Assembly: GCA_017454565.1 (NCBI GenBank)
Contig: JAFTCS010000261.1
Coordinates: 1-14,889, forward strand
Direction: 5' to 3'
Length of the DNA stretch: 14,889 nucleotides
Origin: Clostridia bacterium
GTDB taxonomy: Bacteria; Bacillota; Clostridia; Oscillospirales; Acutalibacteraceae
Each line of letters starts with the position of its first letter. Within the stretch, counting starts at the first letter, position 1. The notes beneath the pieces are model-generated. The model was not told the DNA's origin and did no database searches. It saw only the letters and a list, made by a program, of their open reading frames with translations. Shown here piece after piece: positions 7,406 through 12,914 of this stretch. The position numbers were made by a program, and so were the translations under genes.

Positions 7406-7796
7406 TTTTTCGGAGAGAATACTTCAGGCACTCGGTGAGGACGAGAACCTCAGCGGATGCAGGATAATCAGGGCGTATAGTCCGGCGAAAGTGGGATATC
7501 CGCTGAAAGAGCCGGTTATATGTGTGAGCCGTGAGGAATGCGACCGCATAGGCTTTCTTCTCGGCAGCGAGGACTGTATTTTCGGCAGTGAAAAGCTCAC
7601 TGTGAGCGTAGCTTCGGACGAAAGTAAGGGCGGCGCTTTCTGCGAGGAGCTTGCAAGAAGCGTATGCAGGGCAGTGCTTGAACATGACGGCGGCAGAGAG
7701 ATAGTCTCTGTCAGTGTGGAAAAATGTATGTACGACAGATCTCTTTTTGCATATAAAGTAATAATGGGCTTTACTCTAAGGGAAGGATACTGCTGA
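7398..7796 (+). CDS. Tail-terminator-like connector protein
   Basis: A 132-residue alpha/beta protein. I prefer ATG 7398 over the in-frame ATG 7392 because GGAGGAGG (7384-7391) then lies 6 bases upstream. It begins MSDFSERILQALGEDENLSGC, followed by strands (EPVICVSREEC, EKLTVSVASDE), a helix (FCEELARSVCRAVLEHD) and a final paired beta region ending FTLREGYC. This order, N-terminal helix, mixed sheet and central helix, is that of tail-terminator or tail-to-head joining proteins (HK97 gp10-next/XkdJ area). In PBSX-like operons the sheath gene would follow; here a 206-base non-coding gap with element B follows instead. Function is inferred. Confidence 0.55.
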   Translation: MSDFSERILQALGEDENLSGCRIIRAYSPAKVGYPLKEPVICVSREECDRIGFLLGSEDCIFGSEKLTVSVASDESKGGAFCEELARSVCRAVLEHDGGREIVSVSVEKCMYDRSLFAYKVIMGFTLREGYC

Positions 7797-7822
7797 GACA
7801 AATTATATGAAAGCGGTTGTAA

Positions 7823-7981
7823 ATACTATTATTCGATAAAACAGCAGACAAAGACGAGCGCGGGTCTCCGGTGGAGACCTCTCAGGGGCGGCTGAGAAGC
7901 ACCTACCGAGTTGACAGGCGAGACTCAAAACCATCTGACTTCTCAGGCTCTCAAAATTTACGTTTTATTGAATAAAAGTGT
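7823..7981 (+). ncRNA. Inverted-repeat element B: putative structured RNA in the sheath-gene position
   Basis: Arm 7823-7842 pairs with 7962-7981 (17 of 20 positions). Two of the three exceptions are G-U pairs on the plus strand. The ends match element A, but about 90 extra bases are enclosed. These form a hairpin GGTCTCC-ggt-GGAGACC (7863-7879) and a second, TCTCAG-gggcgg-CTGAGA (7880-7897). CTGAGAAG (7892-7899) can instead pair over 8 bp with CTTCTCAG (7939-7946), so two exclusive folds exist. No U-run terminator and no match to a riboswitch class that I know. It fills the non-coding gap 7797-8011. Confidence 0.6.
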
Positions 7982-8011
7982 AAAATATTTACTAAGGGAG
8001 GGATGTTTGTA

Positions 8012-8404
8012 TTGTTTGAAAAAGATTTGTTATGCGGCAGAGATGTGGATATCACTATTGACGGCAGAAAGCTGCTTCAGGCGGAAAAGGCCGAGCTTAA
8101 AGTCACTTCCGAGCTGTACAGGGTGCGAAGCTGCTTTTGCAGTGAGGACAAGGGGTATGCAGAGCGCAGAAGGGAACATAAGCTCAGCCTTACCGGGGTG
8201 AGGTTCAGGCAGCCGTTTGAAAACTGTAATTTTTATGATCTGGATAACTTTACGGTGACGCTGCAGCTTGACGGGCAGACAATAACTCTTGAGGGCTGCA
8301 TGTGGGAGGATTACATGTGGACTGCCGAAAAAGAACGGTTCAGGGAGCATATCAGCATTATTGCCCTGAGAATGAGAAGGGAGGATCAGAATGAAGGAAG
8401 CTGA
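8012..8404 (+). CDS. Tail-tube-like beta protein (tentative)
   Basis: I place the start at TTG 8012, 9 bases after GGGAGGG (7996-8002); an in-frame ATG at 8003 touches that motif directly. The product has 130 residues and is mostly beta: DVDITIDGRKLLQAEKAELKV at the front, a central KLSLTGVRFRQPFENCNFYDL, and TVTLQLDGQTITLEGCMWEDY near the end. This beta-sandwich plan and gene position resemble XkdM/YqbM-type tube proteins, where the early strand carries the 'DG' turn and a long strand pair forms the ring. Homology is not certain. If it is the tube, it is the only tail-shaft component left in the block. It overlaps the next ORF by 14 bases. Confidence 0.5.
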   Translation: MFEKDLLCGRDVDITIDGRKLLQAEKAELKVTSELYRVRSCFCSEDKGYAERRREHKLSLTGVRFRQPFENCNFYDLDNFTVTLQLDGQTITLEGCMWEDYMWTAEKERFREHISIIALRMRREDQNEGS

Positions 8405-8546
8405 AAATGCTGAGGCGGTAAGAAACAGCAAAGAATTCTATGCTCAGGAGCTGGAAACGATCATCAGCCTGTCGGATATTTTGCAGGCCGACGCTCTGCG
8501 ATATGACAGGCGGATAGATGCGGAGGAGGATGTGTATGAATTGTGA
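8391..8546 (+). CDS. 51-residue acidic helical protein in the tape-measure position
   Basis: This short ORF runs from ATG 8391 (preceded by AGGGAGG at 8378-8384, 6 bases away) to TGA 8544-8546. It overlaps the tube-like gene by 14 bases and the next gene by 11. The sequence is highly charged and probably helical (MKEAENAEAVRNSKEFYAQE, then LETIISLSDILQADALRYDR), with no cysteine. In PBSX-like operons this place is held by tail chaperones and a large tape measure; I recognise neither. It could be a remnant, a minimal chaperone, or a new connector. The good ribosome site and double overlap support translation. Confidence 0.65.
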   Translation: MKEAENAEAVRNSKEFYAQELETIISLSDILQADALRYDRRIDAEEDVYEL

Positions 8547-9057
8547 CGGAAAAATGAGCTTCGGAGATTTCGTGTTTCCGAATAATCCTCAGCAGATAAG
8601 GATAACCCGCAGCAGGAATATTTCCGAGCAAAGGCTTATTAATGACGACAGCATTGTTACGGAAAACGGCAAAGATGCAAGGCTTATTAGCGGAGAGGGC
8701 GAATTTTTCGGTGAAAACTGTGCAGAGCAGTTTGCCTCTCTCAGGGAGCGCTTTGAAAAGGGCGGCGGAGGGATACTCTATATACCGTCACAGCGCCCGA
8801 TGCTTGCCTATTTTAAGGAGCTGCGGATGATCGCCGCCGATATAGGCAAGGTGATAAAATACAGCTTTACCTTTGTGGAGTGCAGCGATGGCCTTAAAAA
8901 GTCTGAGGCTGTGCGTAAGATATCGGACGGTGTAAAGTGTCTGTGGGATTATTCATACGAGAGCGGCATAGATATAGGTGCTCTGGTGAAGCTGAATCCC
9001 GATGTTAAGAGACCGGATACAGCCGTTCCCCGCGGAAGGAGCGTGAGACTGTGCTGA
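8536..9057 (+). CDS. Baseplate-hub-associated protein with LysM-like C-terminus (XkdP/YqbP position)
   Basis: I chose ATG 8536 because GGAGGAGG (8522-8529) lies 6 bases upstream; in-frame ATGs at 8518 and 8530 overlap or precede it. The 173-residue product begins with a compact domain (MSFGDFVFPNNPQQIRITRS) of the type found in PBSX-like proteins encoded before the hub. Its last ~39 residues (CLWDYSYESGIDIGALVKLN, then VKRPDTAVPRGRSVRLC) look like a divergent LysM module, with the usual 'W..' start, central 'LVKLNP' helix and 'P.G..VRL' end. In tailed phages these connect tail tube and hub and may bind peptidoglycan or guide assembly. The gene overlaps the hub gene by 7 bases. Confidence 0.75.
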   Translation: MNCDGKMSFGDFVFPNNPQQIRITRSRNISEQRLINDDSIVTENGKDARLISGEGEFFGENCAEQFASLRERFEKGGGGILYIPSQRPMLAYFKELRMIAADIGKVIKYSFTFVECSDGLKKSEAVRKISDGVKCLWDYSYESGIDIGALVKLNPDVKRPDTAVPRGRSVRLC

Positions 9058-9968
9058 CATTCCGCATCACAGATAATAACGGAAAAACAGTGTTGCTGAA
9101 GCACCCTATGAGCGTGAGTCTGTCATCGTCATGCAGTGCGCCGGCTGACAGCCTGAGAGTTGTTTTTGCAATAGACGGCAGCGTTCCTGCACTGCACAGG
9201 ATAGAAGCCTTTGACGGCGATGAGACTGTTTTTTCCGGCTGCATAGATCAGCAGGCCGAGGAATTTAACAGCAAGGGCAGGTTCCTTACAGTGTACGCCA
9301 GAAGCGCCGCTGCTGTTCTTCTCGACAATGAGGCGAGACCCCAGACCTATATGTGCCCGTCAATGCGTTTTCTTATGAAAAGACACTTTGAACCGCTGGG
9401 CTTCGACAGGTTTATAGGTCCGGACAGGGTGTTCAGCGGTCAGTTTACCGTGTCAAAGGGTATGAGCGAGTGGGCAGTGCTGGAAAAGTTCGCTACGGTC
9501 TTTCTTAATACCGAACCTAAAATAGATAAAAGCGGCGCTATCGACGTAAGCGGAAATGAGGGAGAGGGAGAATTGTTCCTGCCTTCGGAAAGCCTTATTT
9601 CTTTCCGGAGAGAGCTGAAAAGCAGTTCGCTCATCTCGGAAATAAGAGCGAGGGTCCTGCCCGACAGAGGTTATGATATGGTGTTCAGAAGCGAAAAAGC
9701 AGATAGCTGTCATGTCGGCAGGATAAGATATGTCAACACTGTGGAGGGGCGCTCCGGCTCTATACTAGGCACAAAAAAACTGCTTGATAAGTCTGACTCT
9801 GCTTACGAGAGGATAAGCGCAGAGTGCCGCGGCAGAGCAAAGTGCAGTGTGGGCGATATTCTGACCACGGATATATGCAGCGGACGATACAGGATAAGGG
9901 AGGTCAATTACACTCTTGACCGGAGAGGCGAACGGACGAAAATTTATGCGGAGGTGAAAAAGGCTTGA
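9051..9968 (+). CDS. Tail hub protein (XkdQ/YqbQ, gpD late-control-like)
   Basis: A 305-residue protein starting at GTG 9051 inside the previous gene's stop region. It begins with a beta domain (MLTFRITDNNGKTVLLKHPM), then IEAFDGDETVFSGCIDQQAEE, the pattern of gpD/gp27-type hubs in which strands form a tube-like ring. A middle segment, ARSAAAVLLDNEARPQTYMC, then FTVSKGMSEWAVLEKFATVF, resembles the family's inserted helical domain; the C-terminal third is again beta and ends TLDRRGERTKIYAEVKKA. Hubs cap the tube and carry the spike, which is encoded next. Length is close to the usual for XkdQ-like proteins. The stop overlaps the TTG start of the spike gene. Confidence 0.8.
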   Translation: MLTFRITDNNGKTVLLKHPMSVSLSSSCSAPADSLRVVFAIDGSVPALHRIEAFDGDETVFSGCIDQQAEEFNSKGRFLTVYARSAAAVLLDNEARPQTYMCPSMRFLMKRHFEPLGFDRFIGPDRVFSGQFTVSKGMSEWAVLEKFATVFLNTEPKIDKSGAIDVSGNEGEGELFLPSESLISFRRELKSSSLISEIRARVLPDRGYDMVFRSEKADSCHVGRIRYVNTVEGRSGSILGTKKLLDKSDSAYERISAECRGRAKCSVGDILTTDICSGRYRIREVNYTLDRRGERTKIYAEVKKA

Positions 9969-10330
9969 GATTATCCGAAAGATTATTCAAGGGCAGAACG
10001 GGCGCGCTTTTCTGTGATACCGGCAAGGTCACAAACAGCATAAAGAGCAGAGTGGCCGCAGAGGGCAACGGCGGCACCTCAATGCTCTCAATGGTTGCTC
10101 CTGCGGGAATAGAGTATATGCCCGACAGGTATGAGGATGCCGTAATACTTAGTGAGGACGACCGCAGGCTTTTAATGGGTATAAGAAAGAACAACACTGA
10201 TAATGATTTAAAGGCAGGCGAGCTGCTTCTCTATTCAAAGGGCGGCGCTAAAATTTACCTTAACAATGACGGTGAGATAAGGATAACCGGAACTGTGTTT
10301 ATAAACGATGTGCCGCTGGAGGTGGACTGA
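9965..10330 (+). CDS. Baseplate spike protein (Mu gp45/gpV-like)
   Basis: A 121-residue protein from TTG 9965, overlapping the hub stop. It shows an N-terminal basic helix (MRLSERLFKGRTG), a small OB-like barrel (SMLSMVAPAGIEYMPDRYED), and the typical run-in to the spike: GELLLYSKGGAKIYLNNDGE, then IRITGTVFINDVPLEVD, a repeating beta-prism pattern. Mu gp45 and P2 gpV use this trimeric spike to pierce the cell envelope. It is shorter than Mu gp45, so the spike shaft must be small. Retention of a spike, despite the loss of sheath and tape measure, is one of the stronger hints that the particle still delivers something. Confidence 0.78.
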   Translation: MRLSERLFKGRTGALFCDTGKVTNSIKSRVAAEGNGGTSMLSMVAPAGIEYMPDRYEDAVILSEDDRRLLMGIRKNNTDNDLKAGELLLYSKGGAKIYLNNDGEIRITGTVFINDVPLEVD

Positions 10331-10331
10331 T

Positions 10332-10688
10332 ATGGATATGAAGCTGGGCTTACACGGCGATATGGAAATAAACAGTATGGGTCTGCCTTATCATATTGCG
10401 GGAATGGAGGAGCTTATTCAGAGGATATATGTGCTGCTTTCGGCGCGGAAAGGCGGATTCATATATAACAGAGAGCTTGGCAGCGGTATCAGCGAAGTCA
10501 GTCCGGATGACCCGCAGGCAGTGCCGAAAATTGAAGCCTGCGCAAGAAAGGCTCTGGAGAGTATACCAGAAGCCGAGGTGACAGGCGCGGCGATCAATGA
10601 CGGTCAGATAACCGTTACAGTGTCGCTGACAGGTATCGACATAGAAATAATAGTGAGAGGAGACAATAACAATGGCGGTGAGCTATGA
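10332..10688 (+). CDS. gp25-like baseplate wedge protein (gpW/XkdS-type)
   Basis: I prefer ATG 10332 because GGAGGT (10318-10323) lies 8 bases upstream; an in-frame ATG at 10308 precedes it. The 118-residue product has an N-terminal beta region (MDMKLGLHGDMEI), a helix (MEELIQRIYVLLSARKGGFI), a conserved-looking YNRELGSGISE turn, and a C-terminal alpha/beta region (KIEACARKALESIPEAEV, then ITVTVSLTGIDIEIIV). This is the gp25/GPW fold that ties the sheath-proximal wedge in contractile tails. It is striking to find it here with no sheath gene nearby. It overlaps the gpJ-like gene by 17 bases. Confidence 0.8.
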   Translation: MDMKLGLHGDMEINSMGLPYHIAGMEELIQRIYVLLSARKGGFIYNRELGSGISEVSPDDPQAVPKIEACARKALESIPEAEVTGAAINDGQITVTVSLTGIDIEIIVRGDNNNGGEL

Positions 10689-11733
10689 TGAATTTCTTAC
10701 ACGAATGAATAACCAATTCACAGATCTATCCGGTCTGAATGCCGATGAAGCCGGCGATATAGGCATGAGATTCAGAGTGCTTGCCGGCGAGCTGTATTCA
10801 CTTTCCTGTGAGCTTGAATGGATTCGCAGACAGGCGTTCCCGAATACTGCAACCGGAGCAAGTCTTGATTATCACGCACAGCAGCGCGGTCTGAGCAGAA
10901 AAAAGGGTCAGAAGGCCAGGGGCGGAGTGACATTTTTGCTTGATACACCGCTGGAATTCAATCTGGTGATTCCGGAGGGCACAGTATGTACAAATATTGA
11001 CGGTTCATTGAACTATGTCACGGTGTCGGAGATCACCATACCGAGAGGACAGTATTATGCTTTTGCAAACATACAGGCCGAGGACAGCGGAGAAAGGTAC
11101 AATGCAGGCCGCGACAGCGTTACGACTATCGTTACATATTTTTCCGTGGGTATCAGCATTGCTGCGTCGTCAAATCTGTGGGGCGGAACGGATGACGAGG
11201 ATGATGAATCTCTGAGGGCAAGAATAACGGAAAGTATGAGGAACACTCCAAACGGGCTGAACAGCGCATATTATGAAAATATTGCCATGAGCATTGACGG
11301 TGTGTACTCGGCAAAAGCCTACAGAGATACCAGCCGTTCAGGCGTGGTTATAGTCACGGTCGGCGGCAGAGGTGCGGCTCCTGCGCAGTCTGTATTGTCT
11401 GAGGTACAGTCGGTCATGGCGCAGAAAACACCCATGGGAATTTCGGTTACGGTACAGGCGGCGACTGTGGAGCAGGTCACACTCAACGTGCAGATTAGCG
11501 TCAAAAGCGGTATGGCTGCCGCTGATGTCATATCACGGGTGGAAAGCAGGGTAGAACAGTATTTTCAGGAGCTTCCCGTGGGCGGCAGCTTCTATATGTC
11601 GGCAGTGGGCAAGGTCATTATGGAGGTAGACGGAGTAGAAAACTTCTGTTTTGCATCAGGCACACAGGATGTCAGCGCAGACAATGACACACTTCTGACT
11701 CTGCATGTGGTTAACGTGACTGAAATGACCTGA
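10672..11733 (+). CDS. Baseplate J-like protein
   Basis: A 353-residue protein from ATG 10672, preceded by GAGAGGAG. Baseplate J/gp6 proteins form the ring of the baseplate. Evident family features are the early AFPNTATGASLDYHAQQRGL segment (with 'A..G..LD..A...GL'), the beta-rich GVTFLLDTPLEFNLVIPEGT region (strand-G-T), NLWGGTDDEDDESLRARITE, which is the hallmark 'GG.D.E.D..LR.R' of the family, and SVDGVYSAKAY-like SIDGVYSAKAYRD. The C-terminal part carries the typical alternating strands ending VENFCFASGTQDV. Length and motifs are complete. The gene follows gp25 exactly as in PBSX, P2 and Mu. Confidence 0.92.
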   Translation: MAVSYDEFLTRMNNQFTDLSGLNADEAGDIGMRFRVLAGELYSLSCELEWIRRQAFPNTATGASLDYHAQQRGLSRKKGQKARGGVTFLLDTPLEFNLVIPEGTVCTNIDGSLNYVTVSEITIPRGQYYAFANIQAEDSGERYNAGRDSVTTIVTYFSVGISIAASSNLWGGTDDEDDESLRARITESMRNTPNGLNSAYYENIAMSIDGVYSAKAYRDTSRSGVVIVTVGGRGAAPAQSVLSEVQSVMAQKTPMGISVTVQAATVEQVTLNVQISVKSGMAAADVISRVESRVEQYFQELPVGGSFYMSAVGKVIMEVDGVENFCFASGTQDVSADNDTLLTLHVVNVTEMT

Positions 11734-11746
11734 CGGGAGGTAAAGC

Positions 11747-12211
11747 ATGTCGGAATTTGAAATAATGAAAAAGCGTCTTGAAGATACGGGACTTTATGAT
11801 ATCGAGCCGGGTGGAATAGTTTATGCAGAGCTTAAAGCTTATGCTGCAGGGCTTGACCTTTTATTTGATGAAGCGGAGGAGCTTATCAGGGAGTGTTTTA
11901 TTCCAACGGCGGAAAGCTATGGACTTGAACTGAGGGAGGAACTGCTGCAGCGGGTAAATCTGCTGAATACCCTTGAGGGCAGGCGCAATGCCCTGATAAA
12001 CGCTTTTTCTCTGTCGTCCGGAGATTTTACTGCCGAGGGTATGGAAAAGGTTGCCGCAAGCTTCAATGCAAGAGGCTATTTCAGCTATGACATGACGCAG
12101 CACAAACTGACCTTCCATTGTCTGGACTCTGTTTCGGCGGAGAACAAGCTTCTTATGAAGGCACAGATGGAAAGGTTTATTCCAGCATGGTCGAGGCTGG
12201 AGATTGTCTAA
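11747..12211 (+). CDS. YmfQ/DUF2313-like tail protein (gpI-like)
   Basis: A 154-residue protein from ATG 11747, with GGGAGG 6 bases upstream. It has helical segments (AELKAYAAGLDLLFDEAEEL), a charged ESYGLELREELLQRVNLLNT stretch typical of DUF2313/YmfQ proteins, and a C-terminal MERFIPAWSRLEIV, the ending expected for gpI-type proteins ('F.PA...L.'). In PBSX-like phages this partner of baseplate J is followed by tail-fibre and lysis genes. Here it is the last gene: a stop codon at 12209-12211 is followed by non-coding structured DNA and a terminator. Confidence 0.8.
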   Translation: MSEFEIMKKRLEDTGLYDIEPGGIVYAELKAYAAGLDLLFDEAEELIRECFIPTAESYGLELREELLQRVNLLNTLEGRRNALINAFSLSSGDFTAEGMEKVAASFNARGYFSYDMTQHKLTFHCLDSVSAENKLLMKAQMERFIPAWSRLEIV

Positions 12212-12358
12212 ATCCAATGGCGCAGAGTCTGCGCTACCGATTCGCGGTGCGTGACTTCACGCGACCTGTTCGCGGAGATTGATAAGCAAAAGGGAAACTA
12301 CACCCCTCGCACACAGTAGCTTAACGACAGCCGTGGCAGAGAGGTCCTGTTTACGCAC
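12212..12358 (+). other. GC-rich structured non-coding segment after the phage operon
   Basis: Unlike the AT-rich gaps elsewhere, this stretch is GC-rich and folds locally: GCGCAGA-g-TCTGCGC (12220-12234), GCGTGA-ct-TCACGC (12249-12262), and AGGG/CCCT (12291-12307). It continues in frame after the last phage stop for 35 codons to TAG 12317-12319, with a protein-like end (DLFAEIDKQKGNYTPRTQ). There is no ribosome site and I recognise no product. It may be a 3' UTR RNA, a dispersed repeat or a gene remnant. Identity unknown. Confidence 0.45.
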
Positions 12359-12390
12359 AAAAGCCGATGGAGATATTTCCATCGGCTTTT
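12359..12390. terminator. Bidirectional intrinsic terminator shared by phage operon and ilvN
   Basis: AAAAGCCGATGGA (12359-12371) and TCCATCGGCTTTT (12378-12390) form a perfect 13-bp stem with a GATATT loop. The A/T ends give a T-run on either strand, so it can stop both the rightward phage transcript and the leftward ilvBN transcript, whose last stop codon is at 12412. Confidence 0.85.
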
Positions 12391-12411
12391 GCTGTGTTAT
12401 AAATTATATAA

Positions 12412-12909
12412 TCAGATAGTCAGGCAGTTGTCGCCTGTTTCAAGTGCTGCTATGCCTGTTCTTGCCATTTCAAGTATTCCGTAGGGGCGAAGGCTGTTTA
12501 TAAGGGTGTCGATCTGGTCGGGTGTGCCGGACGCCCTGAACGTAAGCGACTTATCGCCAAGGTTTACAAGTGAAGCGTGATAGGTCGATGTCAGTGAAAT
12601 GATATCGTTCTTGGTATCCTGATCGGAGCTTACTTTAATAAGGATAAGCTCCATGGCTACTGATGAGTTGTCCGGCATGACCTCTGCCTTTTTGATGTCA
12701 ACAATTTTGAGCATCTGGTTGATGAACTGCTCTACCTGATCGTCGTCTCCGCTGATGCGGACGGTAAGGCGTGAATATCCCTCGATACCCGAAGGACTGG
12801 CGGTAAGGCTGTCTATATTGAAGCCGCGGCGTGAGATCAGACTGGTGATCCTCAGCAGTACGCCCGGATGGTTATGGGCAAGAATGCCTATGATCTGTTT
12901 GTTTTCCAT
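12412..12909 (-). CDS. ilvN: Acetolactate synthase, regulatory small subunit
   Basis: Regulatory subunit of the enzyme that makes acetolactate and acetohydroxybutyrate, the first common step to valine, leucine and isoleucine; it confers valine feedback inhibition and boosts activity. The start is ATG 12909, since GGAG lies 8 bases upstream; a GTG at 12918 overlaps that site. The product has 165 residues, usual for the family. Residues ~5-75 form an ACT domain (IIGILAHNHPGVLLRITSLI, then RRGFNIDSLTASPS), and residues ~80-165 the C-terminal domain ending LEMARTGIAALETGD. It follows ilvB by about 5 bases, so the two are coupled. It is convergent with the phage block and ends beside the shared terminator. 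Confidence 0.96.
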   Translation of the reverse strand: MENKQIIGILAHNHPGVLLRITSLISRRGFNIDSLTASPSGIEGYSRLTVRISGDDDQVEQFINQMLKIVDIKKAEVMPDNSSVAMELILIKVSSDQDTKNDIISLTSTYHASLVNLGDKSLTFRASGTPDQIDTLINSLRPYGILEMARTGIAALETGDNCLTI

Positions 12910-12914
12910 GTGTA

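Larger units (their letters stand above)
1219..12390 (+). mobile_element. Prophage-derived head-plus-baseplate gene block, possibly domesticated
   Basis: Seventeen co-directional ORFs run from small terminase to a YmfQ/gpI-like protein, most of them overlapping or spaced by under 25 bases, so one operon is likely. The order follows the B. subtilis PBSX/skin late region. Present are packaging, portal, maturation protease, capsid, connectors, a tube-like protein, hub, spike and baseplate wedge genes. Absent are sheath, tail chaperones, tape measure, tail fibres, lysis genes, integrase, repressor and replication genes. The block sits between pullulanase and ilvN and ends at a shared terminator. 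No att repeat was found. It is either a gene-transfer-agent-like particle locus or a partially deleted prophage; intact reading frames and ribosome sites favour maintenance, but sequence from one strain cannot settle this. Confidence 0.75.

Noticed and set aside
7823..7981. CRISPR-like or IS200/IS605-type element for element B.
   Set aside because: No repeated spacers, no transposase, and no target-site duplication seen; only two copies with different interiors.
7911..8201. Plus-strand open frame starting inside element B and running into the tube-like gene.
   Set aside because: It has no ribosome site, a composition unlike a phage protein, and is in another frame from the well-supported 8012 gene.
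12283..12335. Possible tmRNA fragment: GCAAAAGGGAAACTAC followed by GTAGCTTAACGACAGCC looks like a resume codon, short tag frame and stop.
   Set aside because: No tmRNA 5' end, no T-arm, no CCA-end domain, and the tag would end VA rather than the usual LAA or similar; no helix of the expected kind follows the stop.
1229..12390. Search for attachment-site direct repeats at the two ends of the phage block.
   Set aside because: Only short AT-rich matches (about 8 bases) were visible, no better than chance, and no tRNA or integrase is adjacent.
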